Assembly: GCA_040753915.1 (NCBI GenBank)
Contig: JBFMDN010000011.1
Location: forward strand, 40,475-104,474
Length of the DNA: 64,000 bases
Source of the DNA: JBFMDN01 sp040753915
GTDB lineage: Bacteria; Desulfobacterota; Desulfomonilia; Desulfomonilales; Desulfomonilaceae
Direction: 5' to 3'
Shown: in pieces, positions 7,893 through 16,457 of the stretch
How the letters are laid out: each line of letters opens with the position of its first letter
Numbering within the stretch: the first letter of the stretch is position 1
Position numbers and translations under genes: made by a program
The notes under the pieces: model-generated
The model's input: only the letters and a program-made list of their open reading frames with translations
Database searches by the model: none
What the model was told of the DNA's origin: nothing

Positions 7893-9280
7893 TGGCAAGC
7901 AAGAGAGCAAACCGAATTCAGGAACGGTTCGACGTATGGCCGGGCTTCACGGACATCATGGTGGGCGTGTTTCTCGTGTTTGCCTTCGTATTGACGCTTT
8001 TTACGATTACTGAGACGATCCTTTCCCAATCGTTGGGCAAGAAGGACGAGGAGCTCAGCAGGCTCCACCAAGAAATTTCAAAAAAGATCGAGGAGCTTGA
8101 ACAGCTCAAGATCGAAATCGCCCGCCTGGAGAGGCTCTTTGAGCTTCAGGTCGAGAAAACGGCCCAACTTGCACAAGAGCTCGCCCAAAGAACTGAACAG
8201 CTCAAATTAGCGGGCTCTGAGATCGAACAGAAGACGCAGGCACTCACAGAGCAGGAGCTGACGCTTGCCAGTCTTCGTTCCAAGCTTGACGCAGTGATTA
8301 CGGAGCTTAACGAGAAAAGCTCGATCGTGCAGGCACAGGAGAAGCTGTTGGCCGAGGAAAGGAGAAGAGTCGCCGCTGCTCAGGATGAATTGGGCGAGAA
8401 ATCGCGGCTCCTGAGTGAGACGGATGCTCGTCTTTCACAACTAGGTCGGACTTTGGAGCGAACGGAAGAAACGCTGGGGAAGACGAAGAGGGAACTGACC
8501 GAAAAATCGAGTCTTGTCCAAGACTTCAGAGATGCCATCGCGGCTCTCAACCAAAAAATCAGCCTCCTGAACAAGCAGATCGCCGGTTATCTCGACGAGA
8601 TCGGGCGTCTCAATCGATTGCTCGCTGATGCGCAAGAAAGGGAATCTGCAGAGAAGATCCGGACAGCATCGCTTCAGAAGGAGATCTCCTCCCTCACCAC
8701 GCAGCTCGATCAGATCTCCAAGAAACTTGCTGCCGCTGAAGCTGACAGGGCCAAGGAATTCCGTGTAGCCCAACTGGTGGATCTGCTTGGAAAAAAAGAC
8801 AAGGAAATCGAGAGACTGAGGAAGCTTGCACAGTACCGAAGCGAATTTCTCGCAAGACTGGAGCGAGTGTTTGCCGGAGTCCCTGACATCAAGGTGCAGG
8901 GTGACCGCTTTGTCTTTCAGTCGGAAATACTCTTCGCTCCGGGAAGAGCCGAAATCAACGAAACCGGCAAGAGCGAATTGGACAAATTCGTGGGTATCTA
9001 TCGGGAGATGTCCTCCAAGATTCCCAAGGACTTACCGGTACTGATCCTTGTACAGGGCCACACGGACATAGACCCCGTCCGGTCGGCGAGGTACAAATCC
9101 AATTGGGAGCTTTCTGCTGCCCGGTCCCTCGAAGTCGTACGCTACATGATCGAAAAAGGTATTCCTCCAAACAGGGTGGGAGTGGCTGCGCTGAGCGAAT
9201 TCCATCCTGCTGCGGCGGGAGCATCACTCGAGGCGAAGCGGCTCAATAGACGGATCGAGATCAAGATCACGACCCTGTGA
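7892..9280 (+). CDS. MotB/OmpA-like protein with long coiled coil (ZorB-like)
   Basis: A 462-residue protein whose ATG overlaps the stop of the channel gene (TAATG). A single membrane helix at ~17-42 contains an Asp at position 21 (FTDIM), the place of the proton-binding aspartate in MotB. About 250 residues of heptad coiled coil follow (E/K/L/Q-rich), then a C-terminal OmpA-family peptidoglycan-binding domain (~315-460) with VQGHTDIDPV, NWELSAARS and LNRRIEI. MotB and ZorB normally have a short linker, so the long periplasmic coiled coil is unusual and would place the anchor far from the membrane. The tight coupling with the previous gene argues for a 1:1 operon and a single complex. Confidence 0.82.
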   Translation: MASKRANRIQERFDVWPGFTDIMVGVFLVFAFVLTLFTITETILSQSLGKKDEELSRLHQEISKKIEELEQLKIEIARLERLFELQVEKTAQLAQELAQRTEQLKLAGSEIEQKTQALTEQELTLASLRSKLDAVITELNEKSSIVQAQEKLLAEERRRVAAAQDELGEKSRLLSETDARLSQLGRTLERTEETLGKTKRELTEKSSLVQDFRDAIAALNQKISLLNKQIAGYLDEIGRLNRLLADAQERESAEKIRTASLQKEISSLTTQLDQISKKLAAAEADRAKEFRVAQLVDLLGKKDKEIERLRKLAQYRSEFLARLERVFAGVPDIKVQGDRFVFQSEILFAPGRAEINETGKSELDKFVGIYREMSSKIPKDLPVLILVQGHTDIDPVRSARYKSNWELSAARSLEVVRYMIEKGIPPNRVGVAALSEFHPAAAGASLEAKRLNRRIEIKITTL

Positions 9281-9351
9281 TGCTTGCCTTTCTTGTAGGA
9301 GTGTACAAAAGAAATATTGGGGACATACCTGCAGCAGTGCAGAGCAAATGA

Positions 9352-10542
9352 ATGATCGACTTTCTCACCCAAGCAGTTTATCCATTGGATACTTATCCCG
9401 CAGGTCTTTACGTTCACGTGCCGTTTTGCCGGAGCAAGTGCAGCTACTGTGGATTCGTGAGTACGGTCCACGATCCGGACATAGAAGAGATCTTCGTGGA
9501 TGCGGTCATCAAGGAAATAACCTTGGGGCAGGGAGAACAAGCCTGGGGTATGCTCCACCGTGGCATTACCATCGACAGCGTCTATTTTGGAGGCGGCACC
9601 CCCTCTGTGTTGTCACTCGAGAGCCTTTCCCGCCTTCTTAAGAGTTGTTTCTCGAGTTTTCGCCTCGCTCAGCCAGTGGAGATAACCATGGAGATGAACC
9701 CAGCCACAGGCTCCGAAGAAATTTTCGGGGCGTGGCTTGCCATGGGAGTCAATCGGGTGAGTCTGGGCGTGCAGTCGCTCGACGACAGGGTGTTGCGCAA
9801 CATGGGGCGATCTCACACCGCACAAGAAGCGCTGTACGCATTCAGGCTCCTGCGGCGTGTTGGTTTTGAGAATATTTCCGTTGACATCATGGCCGGTTTT
9901 CCCGGCCAATCGCGAAAATCGCTCCTCAGGACTACTGAAGAGCTCCTCACTCTACAGCCCGACCACCTTTCGGTTTACTTGCTCGAAGTGAAGCCCGGAA
10001 CGCCCCTGGAACGGCAGTTGCAGCAAGGAGAGACGCGGGCGGTCGACGACGACGTCAGTGCCGGAATGTACGAAGACGTGTGTCGCCTGGCGGAAGCAGC
10101 AGGTTACGAACAGTACGAGATTGCCAACTTTGCCCGGAATGGCAAGTATTCGCGCCACAACGTGAAGTACTGGACCGACGCGCTGTACGTAGGCGTTGGG
10201 CCAGGAGCCTGCGGCATGACCGGCCGCCAGCGATACACCAATGTGGCGGACATTGGGGATTATTGCTCCGCACTCGCAAGATCAAGGCTTCCACGCGAAA
10301 CCGTGGAGGATCTTTCGGCCGCAGTCAGATTCAGGGAAGCCCTCATTATGGGGCTGAGGCTGGTGCGCGGCATCAATCTCAGAGAGATTAGCACGCGATA
10401 TGGTGTGGATGCAGTAGGTTATGTCAACGAAACCGTCGGGGACTTGGAGGCTGCCGGCCTACTCGAGATCAGCGGAGACCGGCTGGCTCTGACCTCCAGG
10501 GGCCGGTTGCTCTCGAACACGGTATTTTGCCGGTGGGTTTGA
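9352..10542 (+). CDS. hemW: Radical SAM heme chaperone HemW
   Basis: A 396-residue protein. The cluster motif CRSKCSYC (Cys26, 30, 33) is followed by GF, so the fourth cysteine of coproporphyrinogen dehydrogenase HemN is absent, as in HemW. GGGTPS, GVQSLDD, GFPGQ and the HNVKYW motif typical of HemW are all present, and a C-terminal winged-helix-like region closes the protein. HemW binds heme and is thought to hand it to respiratory proteins; it is often misannotated as oxygen-independent coproporphyrinogen III oxidase. It starts 71 bases after the OmpA-like gene and may be read from the same transcript. Confidence 0.88.
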   Translation: MIDFLTQAVYPLDTYPAGLYVHVPFCRSKCSYCGFVSTVHDPDIEEIFVDAVIKEITLGQGEQAWGMLHRGITIDSVYFGGGTPSVLSLESLSRLLKSCFSSFRLAQPVEITMEMNPATGSEEIFGAWLAMGVNRVSLGVQSLDDRVLRNMGRSHTAQEALYAFRLLRRVGFENISVDIMAGFPGQSRKSLLRTTEELLTLQPDHLSVYLLEVKPGTPLERQLQQGETRAVDDDVSAGMYEDVCRLAEAAGYEQYEIANFARNGKYSRHNVKYWTDALYVGVGPGACGMTGRQRYTNVADIGDYCSALARSRLPRETVEDLSAAVRFREALIMGLRLVRGINLREISTRYGVDAVGYVNETVGDLEAAGLLEISGDRLALTSRGRLLSNTVFCRWV

Positions 10543-10595
10543 AAGCCTCGAGGGTTCGATCGAAGGCAGGGCGAGCTCCGTGCGTCCTGCCTCAG

Positions 10596-10625
10596 TTGAC
10601 ACCCTTGCGCTACCTGACTTAGAAT
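10596..10625 (+). promoter_or_regulatory. Sigma-70-type promoter of the AAA+/TraB-like unit
   Basis: TTGACA at 10596-10601 and TAGAAT at 10620-10625, with an 18-base spacer (TTAGAA one base earlier gives 17). It lies ~75 bases before the ATPase start and shows that the AAA+ gene and its partner form their own transcription unit. Confidence 0.6.
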
Positions 10626-10699
10626 AACACAAATGCTCGAATCGGAGACACGCTTGTCTCAGTGGATCCGTTTCGAAGCTTCTGGAGGATCTGCAAGAC

Positions 10700-11542
10700 A
10701 TGGCACGACATAAGGATACGATCACCACGAAAGGTGTTGAGATCCATCTGGTGGATCCGCCGGTACTCGAGGTAGATTGGGTTGGCATGCAGGAGCCCTT
10801 GACCCAACTTCTGGCTGCATGGTCGGATGATGGTACCGACCCTCCCATGCAACCACGCATCCTGGGGAAACCGGGGGTAGGAAAGACATCCCTCGCCATC
10901 ACTGCAGCGAAACGGATGGGACAGGATCTGTACATTACCCAATGCACGGTGGACACGAAGCCCGAAGATCTCATTGTTTCCCCCGTGATCGCTGACAATG
11001 GCAAGATTCGGTACGTGGCTTCTCCTTTGGTTACCGCCATGGTCCGCGGCGGGATTTGTCTCCTCGACGAAGGAAACCGGATGAGCGAAAAGAGTTGGGC
11101 ATCCATAGCACCTCTTCTCGACATGCGTCGCAGCGTCTTTTCCATCGTTGCGGGAGTCGAAATACGAGCGGCTGAGGAATTTCGGATCTGCGTGACCATG
11201 AACGAGGACGCTTCCACATTCGAGGTGCCCGAGTACATATACTCCCGGCTGCAACCCGCCATACACATGGATTTCCCCACGCGTGATGAAGAATATCGAA
11301 TCTTGCGAGGCAAGCTCGCTGGCCCATCCGACTCATTGATACGGGAAGTAGTCGAGCTTCTGCAAAAGTCCCATGCAAAGGATGAAGATCTCAGCGTCCG
11401 GGACGGGCTCAACGTAGCCCGTTATGCATACCGCCTCATGAAGTTCTATCCGAAGCTCGACGAGCGCCGGGCGCTCGATCAGGCGGTCTTGCAGGTTACA
11501 GGAGACATCCGTGGCGCACTTGATGGCCCAAAATTGGTCTGA
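10700..11542 (+). CDS. MoxR-type AAA+ ATPase
   Basis: A 280-residue AAA+ ATPase. Walker A is GKPGVGKTS (~residues 54-62). Walker B is GGICLLDEGNRMSE, with the wording LLDE-x-NR typical of the MoxR branch. A sensor-1 region reads ICVTMNED and an arginine-finger-like SRLQPAIHM segment follows. A GGAGG ribosome binding site lies ~11 bases before the ATG. MoxR ATPases act as chaperones that remodel or activate partner proteins encoded next door. Here the only partner is the overlapping downstream gene (shared region 11511-11542). No VWA gene, the usual MoxR partner, is adjacent. Confidence 0.85.
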   Translation: MARHKDTITTKGVEIHLVDPPVLEVDWVGMQEPLTQLLAAWSDDGTDPPMQPRILGKPGVGKTSLAITAAKRMGQDLYITQCTVDTKPEDLIVSPVIADNGKIRYVASPLVTAMVRGGICLLDEGNRMSEKSWASIAPLLDMRRSVFSIVAGVEIRAAEEFRICVTMNEDASTFEVPEYIYSRLQPAIHMDFPTRDEEYRILRGKLAGPSDSLIREVVELLQKSHAKDEDLSVRDGLNVARYAYRLMKFYPKLDERRALDQAVLQVTGDIRGALDGPKLV

Positions 11543-13361
11543 TGTCGTCCGGCACGACAACATCACGCTCATCGGAGTGCTCCATTATCGGGTGGAGTTC
11601 GCTGTTCTGGTTCATGCGTACATCCGCCATGAAAGACCTGATTGCATTTGTGTTGAACTGCCCCACGCACTGGCGAGCCAGGTCACCGAAGGCCTGAAGA
11701 AGCTCCCGTACCATTCTGTCATTCTCTATCAAACGGCCAACGACGAGAATTCCGTATTGCTCATTGAGGGCTCAGACGGAGTTCAAGAGGCCGCAAGGCT
11801 TGCCTCTGAGGAGGGAATCCCGCTCTTCTTTGTCGATCCTCTCTCTCTGCGATATCCCCTCTTCATGGACAAGCTTTCCGATGCGTATCTCATCGATCTC
11901 ATCGGCCAGAAGATGTTCGTGGAGCAGGTACTTAATGCCGCCAAACAAGACGACGAGGAGGAGAATTCAAGGCGTGAAACTTTCATAGCCGCGCGGCTTC
12001 AACAGATAGCCAGAGAGCATGAGAAAGTTCTTTTCGTTGGCGGATTGGCTCATGTTCCGGGGATCGTGAAACGTCTTGCCTCTCCCCAGGCCCTGCCACT
12101 CATGAAGACCGGAGTAAAGGCTGCCGTCACGGCTCCGCTTCACCCTGATTCTCTCAAGAAAGGGTTCACCGAAATTCCGCGAATTACGGAGATCTTCGAG
12201 CACTGGCGCTCGCAACCGGATGCTCCGCATCCTCAAAACAGACATGAGCTAATCCTTGAGCTGATGAATGAGTCAAGAGCCTATTTCGAGCGCCAAACGC
12301 ACCAGGAAGTTCCCGAGTACGTACGAGCGACCTGGTCGAAATTCCTGAGGAAATGGCTCGGCTTCAAAGGCATGATCCTTCCCGACCTCTACCACCTCGT
12401 ATCTGCTGCCCGCTCTGCCATGGATGAAGATTTCGCCTACCACGTGCACGAGTACCTTGCCGACTACACGTGGACCAACGACCCTCTGGACCCCGGGTCA
12501 GTGATCCTCGACGAAGATACGTTGATGTTTCACGGCCACAAGATCGTCCTGCACAAGAAGCTCAGGACTATATTCCCTGCCGACAGAAAGTACCGCATGA
12601 AGGCGGTGCATTCGACCAAATGGAAGGAGCACCTCAAGCGCACGTGGGAAACTGCCGATCCGACCGAGGTGGACATTTGCTCGTACCCTCCGGAAGATAT
12701 TGAGGTGGAGCGGTGGGGTGAAGCCCTCATGAAGCACGCCAATCACTTGCTCCAGACTTCCCAGACCGATACAGAGCCATTTGTTGCAAACTTTGGCGGC
12801 GGCCCGGATATACGGGAGACTTTGCGGAGATTTCACGAGAACCGCATCTACGTGAAGACCGATGAGCAGGGAGGGATCGAGTTCGGGTCTGTCGTAGTGA
12901 TCTTTGACGAAGATGAGCGACATACCAAGTATCCATTTCAGATGACCTGGCTCGGCGAGCACTCGCAGGAATCGGACATGGCCTTCTATTCCACCCTTCC
13001 GGGCGCTGAGATCGTCGGCCCGGGAATAAGCCGCATGGAGCACGGGGGCTTCATGATGTCCTACCCGCCCCTCCGCATGTACGACATTTGGATCGACTCA
13101 TCCTTCAGTTTTGTTTCCACCCGTCATGAACGCCTGCTCGTGGCCGGAATCGTCTATTCCGAAAAACCTGGAATCGTGTACGTCGCGAAGAAGCCGCCTC
13201 ATCAGCGCTGGAAGAAATTCGCCAAGAGCATGGGCAAGCGGGTAATCTATATACCGCTCGGCTCCCTGAATCCCATCCACGTCAAGAGAATGCGCACCTT
13301 CCACATGCTCCAAAACAAGGGGGTGCGCAACTACGCTCAAGAATACTTGAAGAAGGAATGA
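11511..13361 (+). CDS. TraB/DUF5682-like protein, partner of the AAA+ ATPase
   Basis: A 616-residue protein. I chose the GTG at 11511 because AGGAGA precedes it with good spacing; an ATG at 11523 is the alternative. Residues ~17-170 look like the TraB/ChaN-type fold: ITLIGVLHY (G-x-x-H), then RPDCICVELP, an EEGIPLFFVDP strand, and FVGGLAHVPGI as the second G-x-H motif. This order is also that of DUF5682 proteins, which are encoded beside MoxR ATPases. The ~400-residue remainder is soluble, rich in aromatic and charged residues and unrecognised, with a glycine-rich NFGGGPDI segment near 425. No signal peptide or membrane segment. Function unknown; the overlap with the ATPase gene implies a joint complex. 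Confidence 0.6.
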   Translation: MAHLMAQNWSDVVRHDNITLIGVLHYRVEFAVLVHAYIRHERPDCICVELPHALASQVTEGLKKLPYHSVILYQTANDENSVLLIEGSDGVQEAARLASEEGIPLFFVDPLSLRYPLFMDKLSDAYLIDLIGQKMFVEQVLNAAKQDDEEENSRRETFIAARLQQIAREHEKVLFVGGLAHVPGIVKRLASPQALPLMKTGVKAAVTAPLHPDSLKKGFTEIPRITEIFEHWRSQPDAPHPQNRHELILELMNESRAYFERQTHQEVPEYVRATWSKFLRKWLGFKGMILPDLYHLVSAARSAMDEDFAYHVHEYLADYTWTNDPLDPGSVILDEDTLMFHGHKIVLHKKLRTIFPADRKYRMKAVHSTKWKEHLKRTWETADPTEVDICSYPPEDIEVERWGEALMKHANHLLQTSQTDTEPFVANFGGGPDIRETLRRFHENRIYVKTDEQGGIEFGSVVVIFDEDERHTKYPFQMTWLGEHSQESDMAFYSTLPGAEIVGPGISRMEHGGFMMSYPPLRMYDIWIDSSFSFVSTRHERLLVAGIVYSEKPGIVYVAKKPPHQRWKKFAKSMGKRVIYIPLGSLNPIHVKRMRTFHMLQNKGVRNYAQEYLKKE

Positions 13362-13512
13362 CAGCATCCAAGGCGTGTCATTTCAGCCTGGGACGTAACC
13401 GCGAGCGCGGAATCCCGCCGCTTTTCGCCGACGAAGCCGCAGGGAGACCGGCTTGGTCTTACGCACCATCGGTGGTCGCAAACGGATCGCAGGGCATGAC
13501 CCGGAAATTTCA

Positions 13513-13541
13513 TTGACAGACCAGGGTTAGGCTACTATTAT
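13513..13541 (+). promoter_or_regulatory. Sigma-70-type promoter of tRNA-Phe
   Basis: TTGACA at 13513-13518, a 17-base spacer and TATTAT at 13536-13541, placed 11 bases before the mature tRNA. Confidence 0.75.
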
Positions 13542-13552
13542 GGTACATCAAT

Positions 13553-13628
<76 letters not shown>

Positions 13629-13651
13629 CGTTGCCGTCACGCCTCAGGCCG

Positions 13652-13676
13652 AGCCGACTCCAGGAGTCGGCTTTTT
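13652..13676 (+). terminator. Rho-independent terminator of tRNA-Phe
   Basis: A perfect 9-bp stem AGCCGACTC (13652-13660) / GAGTCGGCT (13664-13672) with a CAG loop, running directly into a T run. Confidence 0.85.
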
Positions 13677-13852
13677 GCTTTAAGGGAGGCTGCGGCATAC
13701 GGCGCCCGCTTCATCCGGGGGGAAAGTCATGAACGTGGAGAAGAGAGTGCTTCGGGGCCGAGCAGTGTCCGCGCACTTAGGAGCTTCTTGCGCCGCACTG
13801 TTTTGATGAGAATTTCCAAGGAAGCGCGGAGGGCTGTCGGGCCGCGCAACAT

Positions 13853-14209
13853 CTAGGGAATGGTTTCAGGAAAAGGTTCGTTCATAGGATATGAAGCAAA
13901 ACGGCCTTGCCACAGATGCCCTCGCCATCCCTCACGAAAGTTGATGCGTCTAGAATAGCGCCGATGAGCCTCATCGATTGCACTGCGCAATTCAGCTCCC
14001 GACTCGGGGACAGCGACCAAATGCACATGACTCGGCATAAGGCAATATGCCCAAATCGCTACGCCGCAACCGCAACACCACTCGGCCATGAGCTCGGTGT
14101 AGGCCTTGTAATAGTCATGACAAAAGCACGTCCGCTGTCGACGATTTCCAATTCTCGTTACGTGGTGTGGTACTCCCGGACCCGCCACGCGTGCGAATCT
14201 CGCAATGGT
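13853..14209 (-). pseudogene. Truncated IS200-like / REP-associated tyrosine transposase
   Basis: The frame reads ARFARVAGPGVPHHVTRIGN near its start and WAYCLMPSHVHLVAVPE in the middle. These are hallmarks of the Y1_Tnp family of REP-associated transposases: the HVH is the metal-binding HUH motif of the single-strand nuclease. A GTG at 14188 is the first ordinary start, but the family's conserved N-terminus extends upstream to about 14209 with only an ATT, so the start itself is doubtful. The C-terminus is lost: after GRFASYPMNEP the family sequence stops and a stop codon follows within seven residues, leaving ~110 of the usual 200-300 residues. I see no REP-like palindromes flanking it. Confidence 0.75.
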
Positions 14210-14237
14210 CTGAGATTACCACCAAATCTCATGAAAC

Positions 14238-14888
14238 TCACGAACTAGGTATGGTGTCTCCAGAATTCGCCCGGAATTCGGAATTTGGCAGTTTTCTTGC
14301 CTTGACCCAGTACGCCGCGGGGAATCCTGGGACTTTTGTGTCCACTGGTTTGATCTCCTCAATGTCGTAGAGATCTTTCAGGAGATACCTCAGCCCGTAT
14401 TCTGTGAAGCGCCAGTAATCATTCGGAGCGTCATGGATAGCCTGCCGGAACGGAACTCCGAGGAGCAGGACACCTGATTTCTTCAGAACACGGGTGATTT
14501 CGTGCAGAGCTGCGGTATAATCGTCGACGTGCTCAAGCACACCACTGCAGAAAATGCAGTCTACCGACTCGGACTCAATGGAGGGCATCGACTTGACGTC
14601 AAGCATGATGTCGCAATCAAGCTCGAGACTGACATCCGATGTCGTGTAGGAAACACACTTCCGAAAATAGCTGCGGTAGAAGGATCCCTCGCCATCTTCG
14701 TCAGTGCGACTCCCCAGGGACAAGACGTGCCCCTCGATTTCCGAGGCCTGCGTCTTTAGCCATTTATTTGCCTCTCGTCGAGCCCTAGTCGGACCCTTCC
14801 CCAACAAGTGGACGACTCCCCTTTGGAGATTGTTCGGCAGAAGTGTCTTCACCAGAGCAGCGAGCTTCCGATTAATCTCGAGGCCCAT
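14238..14888 (-). CDS. Class I SAM-dependent methyltransferase
   Basis: A 216-residue protein with a methyltransferase core. The glycine loop is degenerate (HVLSLGSRTDE, ~residues 54-64). CDIMLDVKSMPSIESESVDCIFCSGVLEHVDD is the typical strand-loop that binds and positions SAM. GVLLLGVPF and NDYWRFTEYGLRYLL match family members found in polysaccharide or lipid biosynthesis loci. No such locus surrounds it; the neighbours are a transposase fragment and unrelated genes, so it may be a transferred orphan. The substrate is unknown. Confidence 0.75.
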   Translation of the reverse strand: MGLEINRKLAALVKTLLPNNLQRGVVHLLGKGPTRARREANKWLKTQASEIEGHVLSLGSRTDEDGEGSFYRSYFRKCVSYTTSDVSLELDCDIMLDVKSMPSIESESVDCIFCSGVLEHVDDYTAALHEITRVLKKSGVLLLGVPFRQAIHDAPNDYWRFTEYGLRYLLKDLYDIEEIKPVDTKVPGFPAAYWVKARKLPNSEFRANSGDTIPSS

Positions 14889-15270
14889 CTATCCCCCCCA
14901 CAGTTCAACATTTGCTTCAGCTTAACTGACTATCATATAGGCCTATGCAGGTGAACAACCGTCGGCCTATTCCCCTCATTCTTGGGGCTCCTTTCGTCCT
15001 GCCCCCTGTGCCACGGATCCAAATCGCTCCAGAGATCCGTCGTTCCTCTGGCGTCAAGCGTGATCAGTTTGGTTGCGTGATGAAAACATAGCATAGTGTC
15101 TCGAGGACGAAAACCCGGCCACGCGGGAACTGGGTCCTCACGCGAGGTAGCCTCGGCGCACTGGAAAAGCCCGTTAACCCAAGGAGGTGGGGATCACTCA
15201 ACAGGCAGTCGATTAAATTCTAAAAGAAATGACAGAATTACCGGAAACTGTTAAGCCGACAACACATTGG
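14889..15270. other. Intergenic stretch with no supported feature
   Basis: About 380 bases between two minus-strand units. I see no RNA gene, repeat or clear terminator here. Confidence 0.4.
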
Positions 15271-15828
15271 TCACTTTTGTGGGATGTGAGATGAGAGATG
15301 CTTGGAAAGTTCCGCGTGCAGTGACTCTTGCTTCTCGGTTAGTTGTGCCAGCGAAAAGCGACCGTTTCCGACCGCCGTTGCTAGGAGGTTACGCAGTTTC
15401 TTGGCCCCAATGCGTTTGTACCGGTGTTCATGCTTTATTGCGTGTGCAAAAACAGACGCCACAACAGACAAACGAGCTTCGTCCACACGTATCAAGTCCA
15501 CATGGTGCTCAGCCATGTCGGCAAGAAGCGTGTCTCCAGGAGTTTTCTCTAATTCAATCCCAGCTCTCTCCAATTGTTCAGATGCCACCCAAGCCAAATC
15601 GATCGGGTCAGCGCGGTCGAGACGAGTGCCAAGGGCTGTTGCAATTTCGTTGATTTGGGCATCGTTAGCGGGATCATCACAGGTCCACAGCGAGAGCCGA
15701 TTGTGACCGGTGCGCAAATCTCCCCTTATGGCGTCCGCTCCCACTGCGTCCTCTGGCAACCCTTCGGGATTCAACCACTTTCTTTGTGCTATCTTCCTAA
15801 CTAGCCAAGGCATGACACCATGACTCAC
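15271..15828 (-). CDS. Hypothetical protein, third gene of an overlapping operon
   Basis: A 185-residue soluble protein starting with GTG, overlapping the stop of the upstream gene (GTGA). I do not recognise it. It has no signal peptide. Visible segments are an N-terminal WLVRKIAQRKW stretch, RLSLWTCDDPAND, and a helical C-terminal half with two His/Lys-rich helices (VFAHAIKHEHRYKRIGAKK). Translational coupling to two other unknown genes suggests that it works with them. Confidence 0.6.
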   Translation of the reverse strand: MSHGVMPWLVRKIAQRKWLNPEGLPEDAVGADAIRGDLRTGHNRLSLWTCDDPANDAQINEIATALGTRLDRADPIDLAWVASEQLERAGIELEKTPGDTLLADMAEHHVDLIRVDEARLSVVASVFAHAIKHEHRYKRIGAKKLRNLLATAVGNGRFSLAQLTEKQESLHAELSKHLSSHIPQK

Positions 15829-16457
15829 GCTGTCTCCAAAAGCTCAATGACTTCCTCGATGTAGTTTCTCAGCCACCCTACGCTCTCGTCATGCTTCTTG
15901 AGAATTCTCAGAGCTGCAGAGGTTCCCCAAAGCTCCAGTGTCTGTGCTGCTGAGTCTCTCACGGCGACAGATGAACTGAGAAGCGCGTTTTCCGCAATAT
16001 TATAGGCCCACCACGGGGGGCTCTTCTCCACTGCGCGGCCAAAACAAGCCAAGATGTCCCCCACAAGGCCATAGTTCCGCTCCTCAGTCAATAGATGCAC
16101 CAACCATTCGATCACTTCTCTCGGTTGATTGATCACTGCTTTGGCCAGAATAGCTTCGGCAGGGTGCGAATATCCGGCTTCCACAGGTTCTTCTGCTATT
16201 GCGCAACGGACCTGCCTCTCAAGAGAGGGCCTGGGGTCGGGGATTCTGGGAGGCGAAGCGACTATGGTAAAGGTACACATGCTCTCTCCGAAGGGTTCCC
16301 AGGCTTGGGTATCCTCCACGGATTTCTTTGCCTCTCGATATATCTGGGAGACTTGTTCAGGCGAACAGTCCTGGCTGCAAAAGTGCTCCAGACCGGCCAC
16401 CTGTTCATAGTCTGGCATAGTCAGTTCGCTACTAATCCAATGTCTCGCCAGATTCAT
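15825..16457 (-). CDS. Hypothetical HEAT-like protein, second gene of an overlapping operon
   Basis: A 210-residue soluble protein. The C-terminal ~140 residues are a series of short amphipathic helices (AEAILAKAVINQPREVIEWLV, GDILACFGRAV, SVAVRDSAAQTLELWG) that look like HEAT-type helical repeats. The N-terminal part has no recognised domain. It starts 26 bases inside the upstream gene and its stop overlaps the downstream GTG, so the three genes are translationally coupled. Confidence 0.6.
   Translation of the reverse strand: MNLARHWISSELTMPDYEQVAGLEHFCSQDCSPEQVSQIYREAKKSVEDTQAWEPFGESMCTFTIVASPPRIPDPRPSLERQVRCAIAEEPVEAGYSHPAEAILAKAVINQPREVIEWLVHLLTEERNYGLVGDILACFGRAVEKSPPWWAYNIAENALLSSSVAVRDSAAQTLELWGTSAALRILKKHDESVGWLRNYIEEVIELLETA

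Noticed and set aside
6654..9280. Complete Zorya defence system
   Set aside because: Only the ZorA/ZorB-like pair is present; ZorC, ZorD and ZorE were not found among the neighbouring genes.
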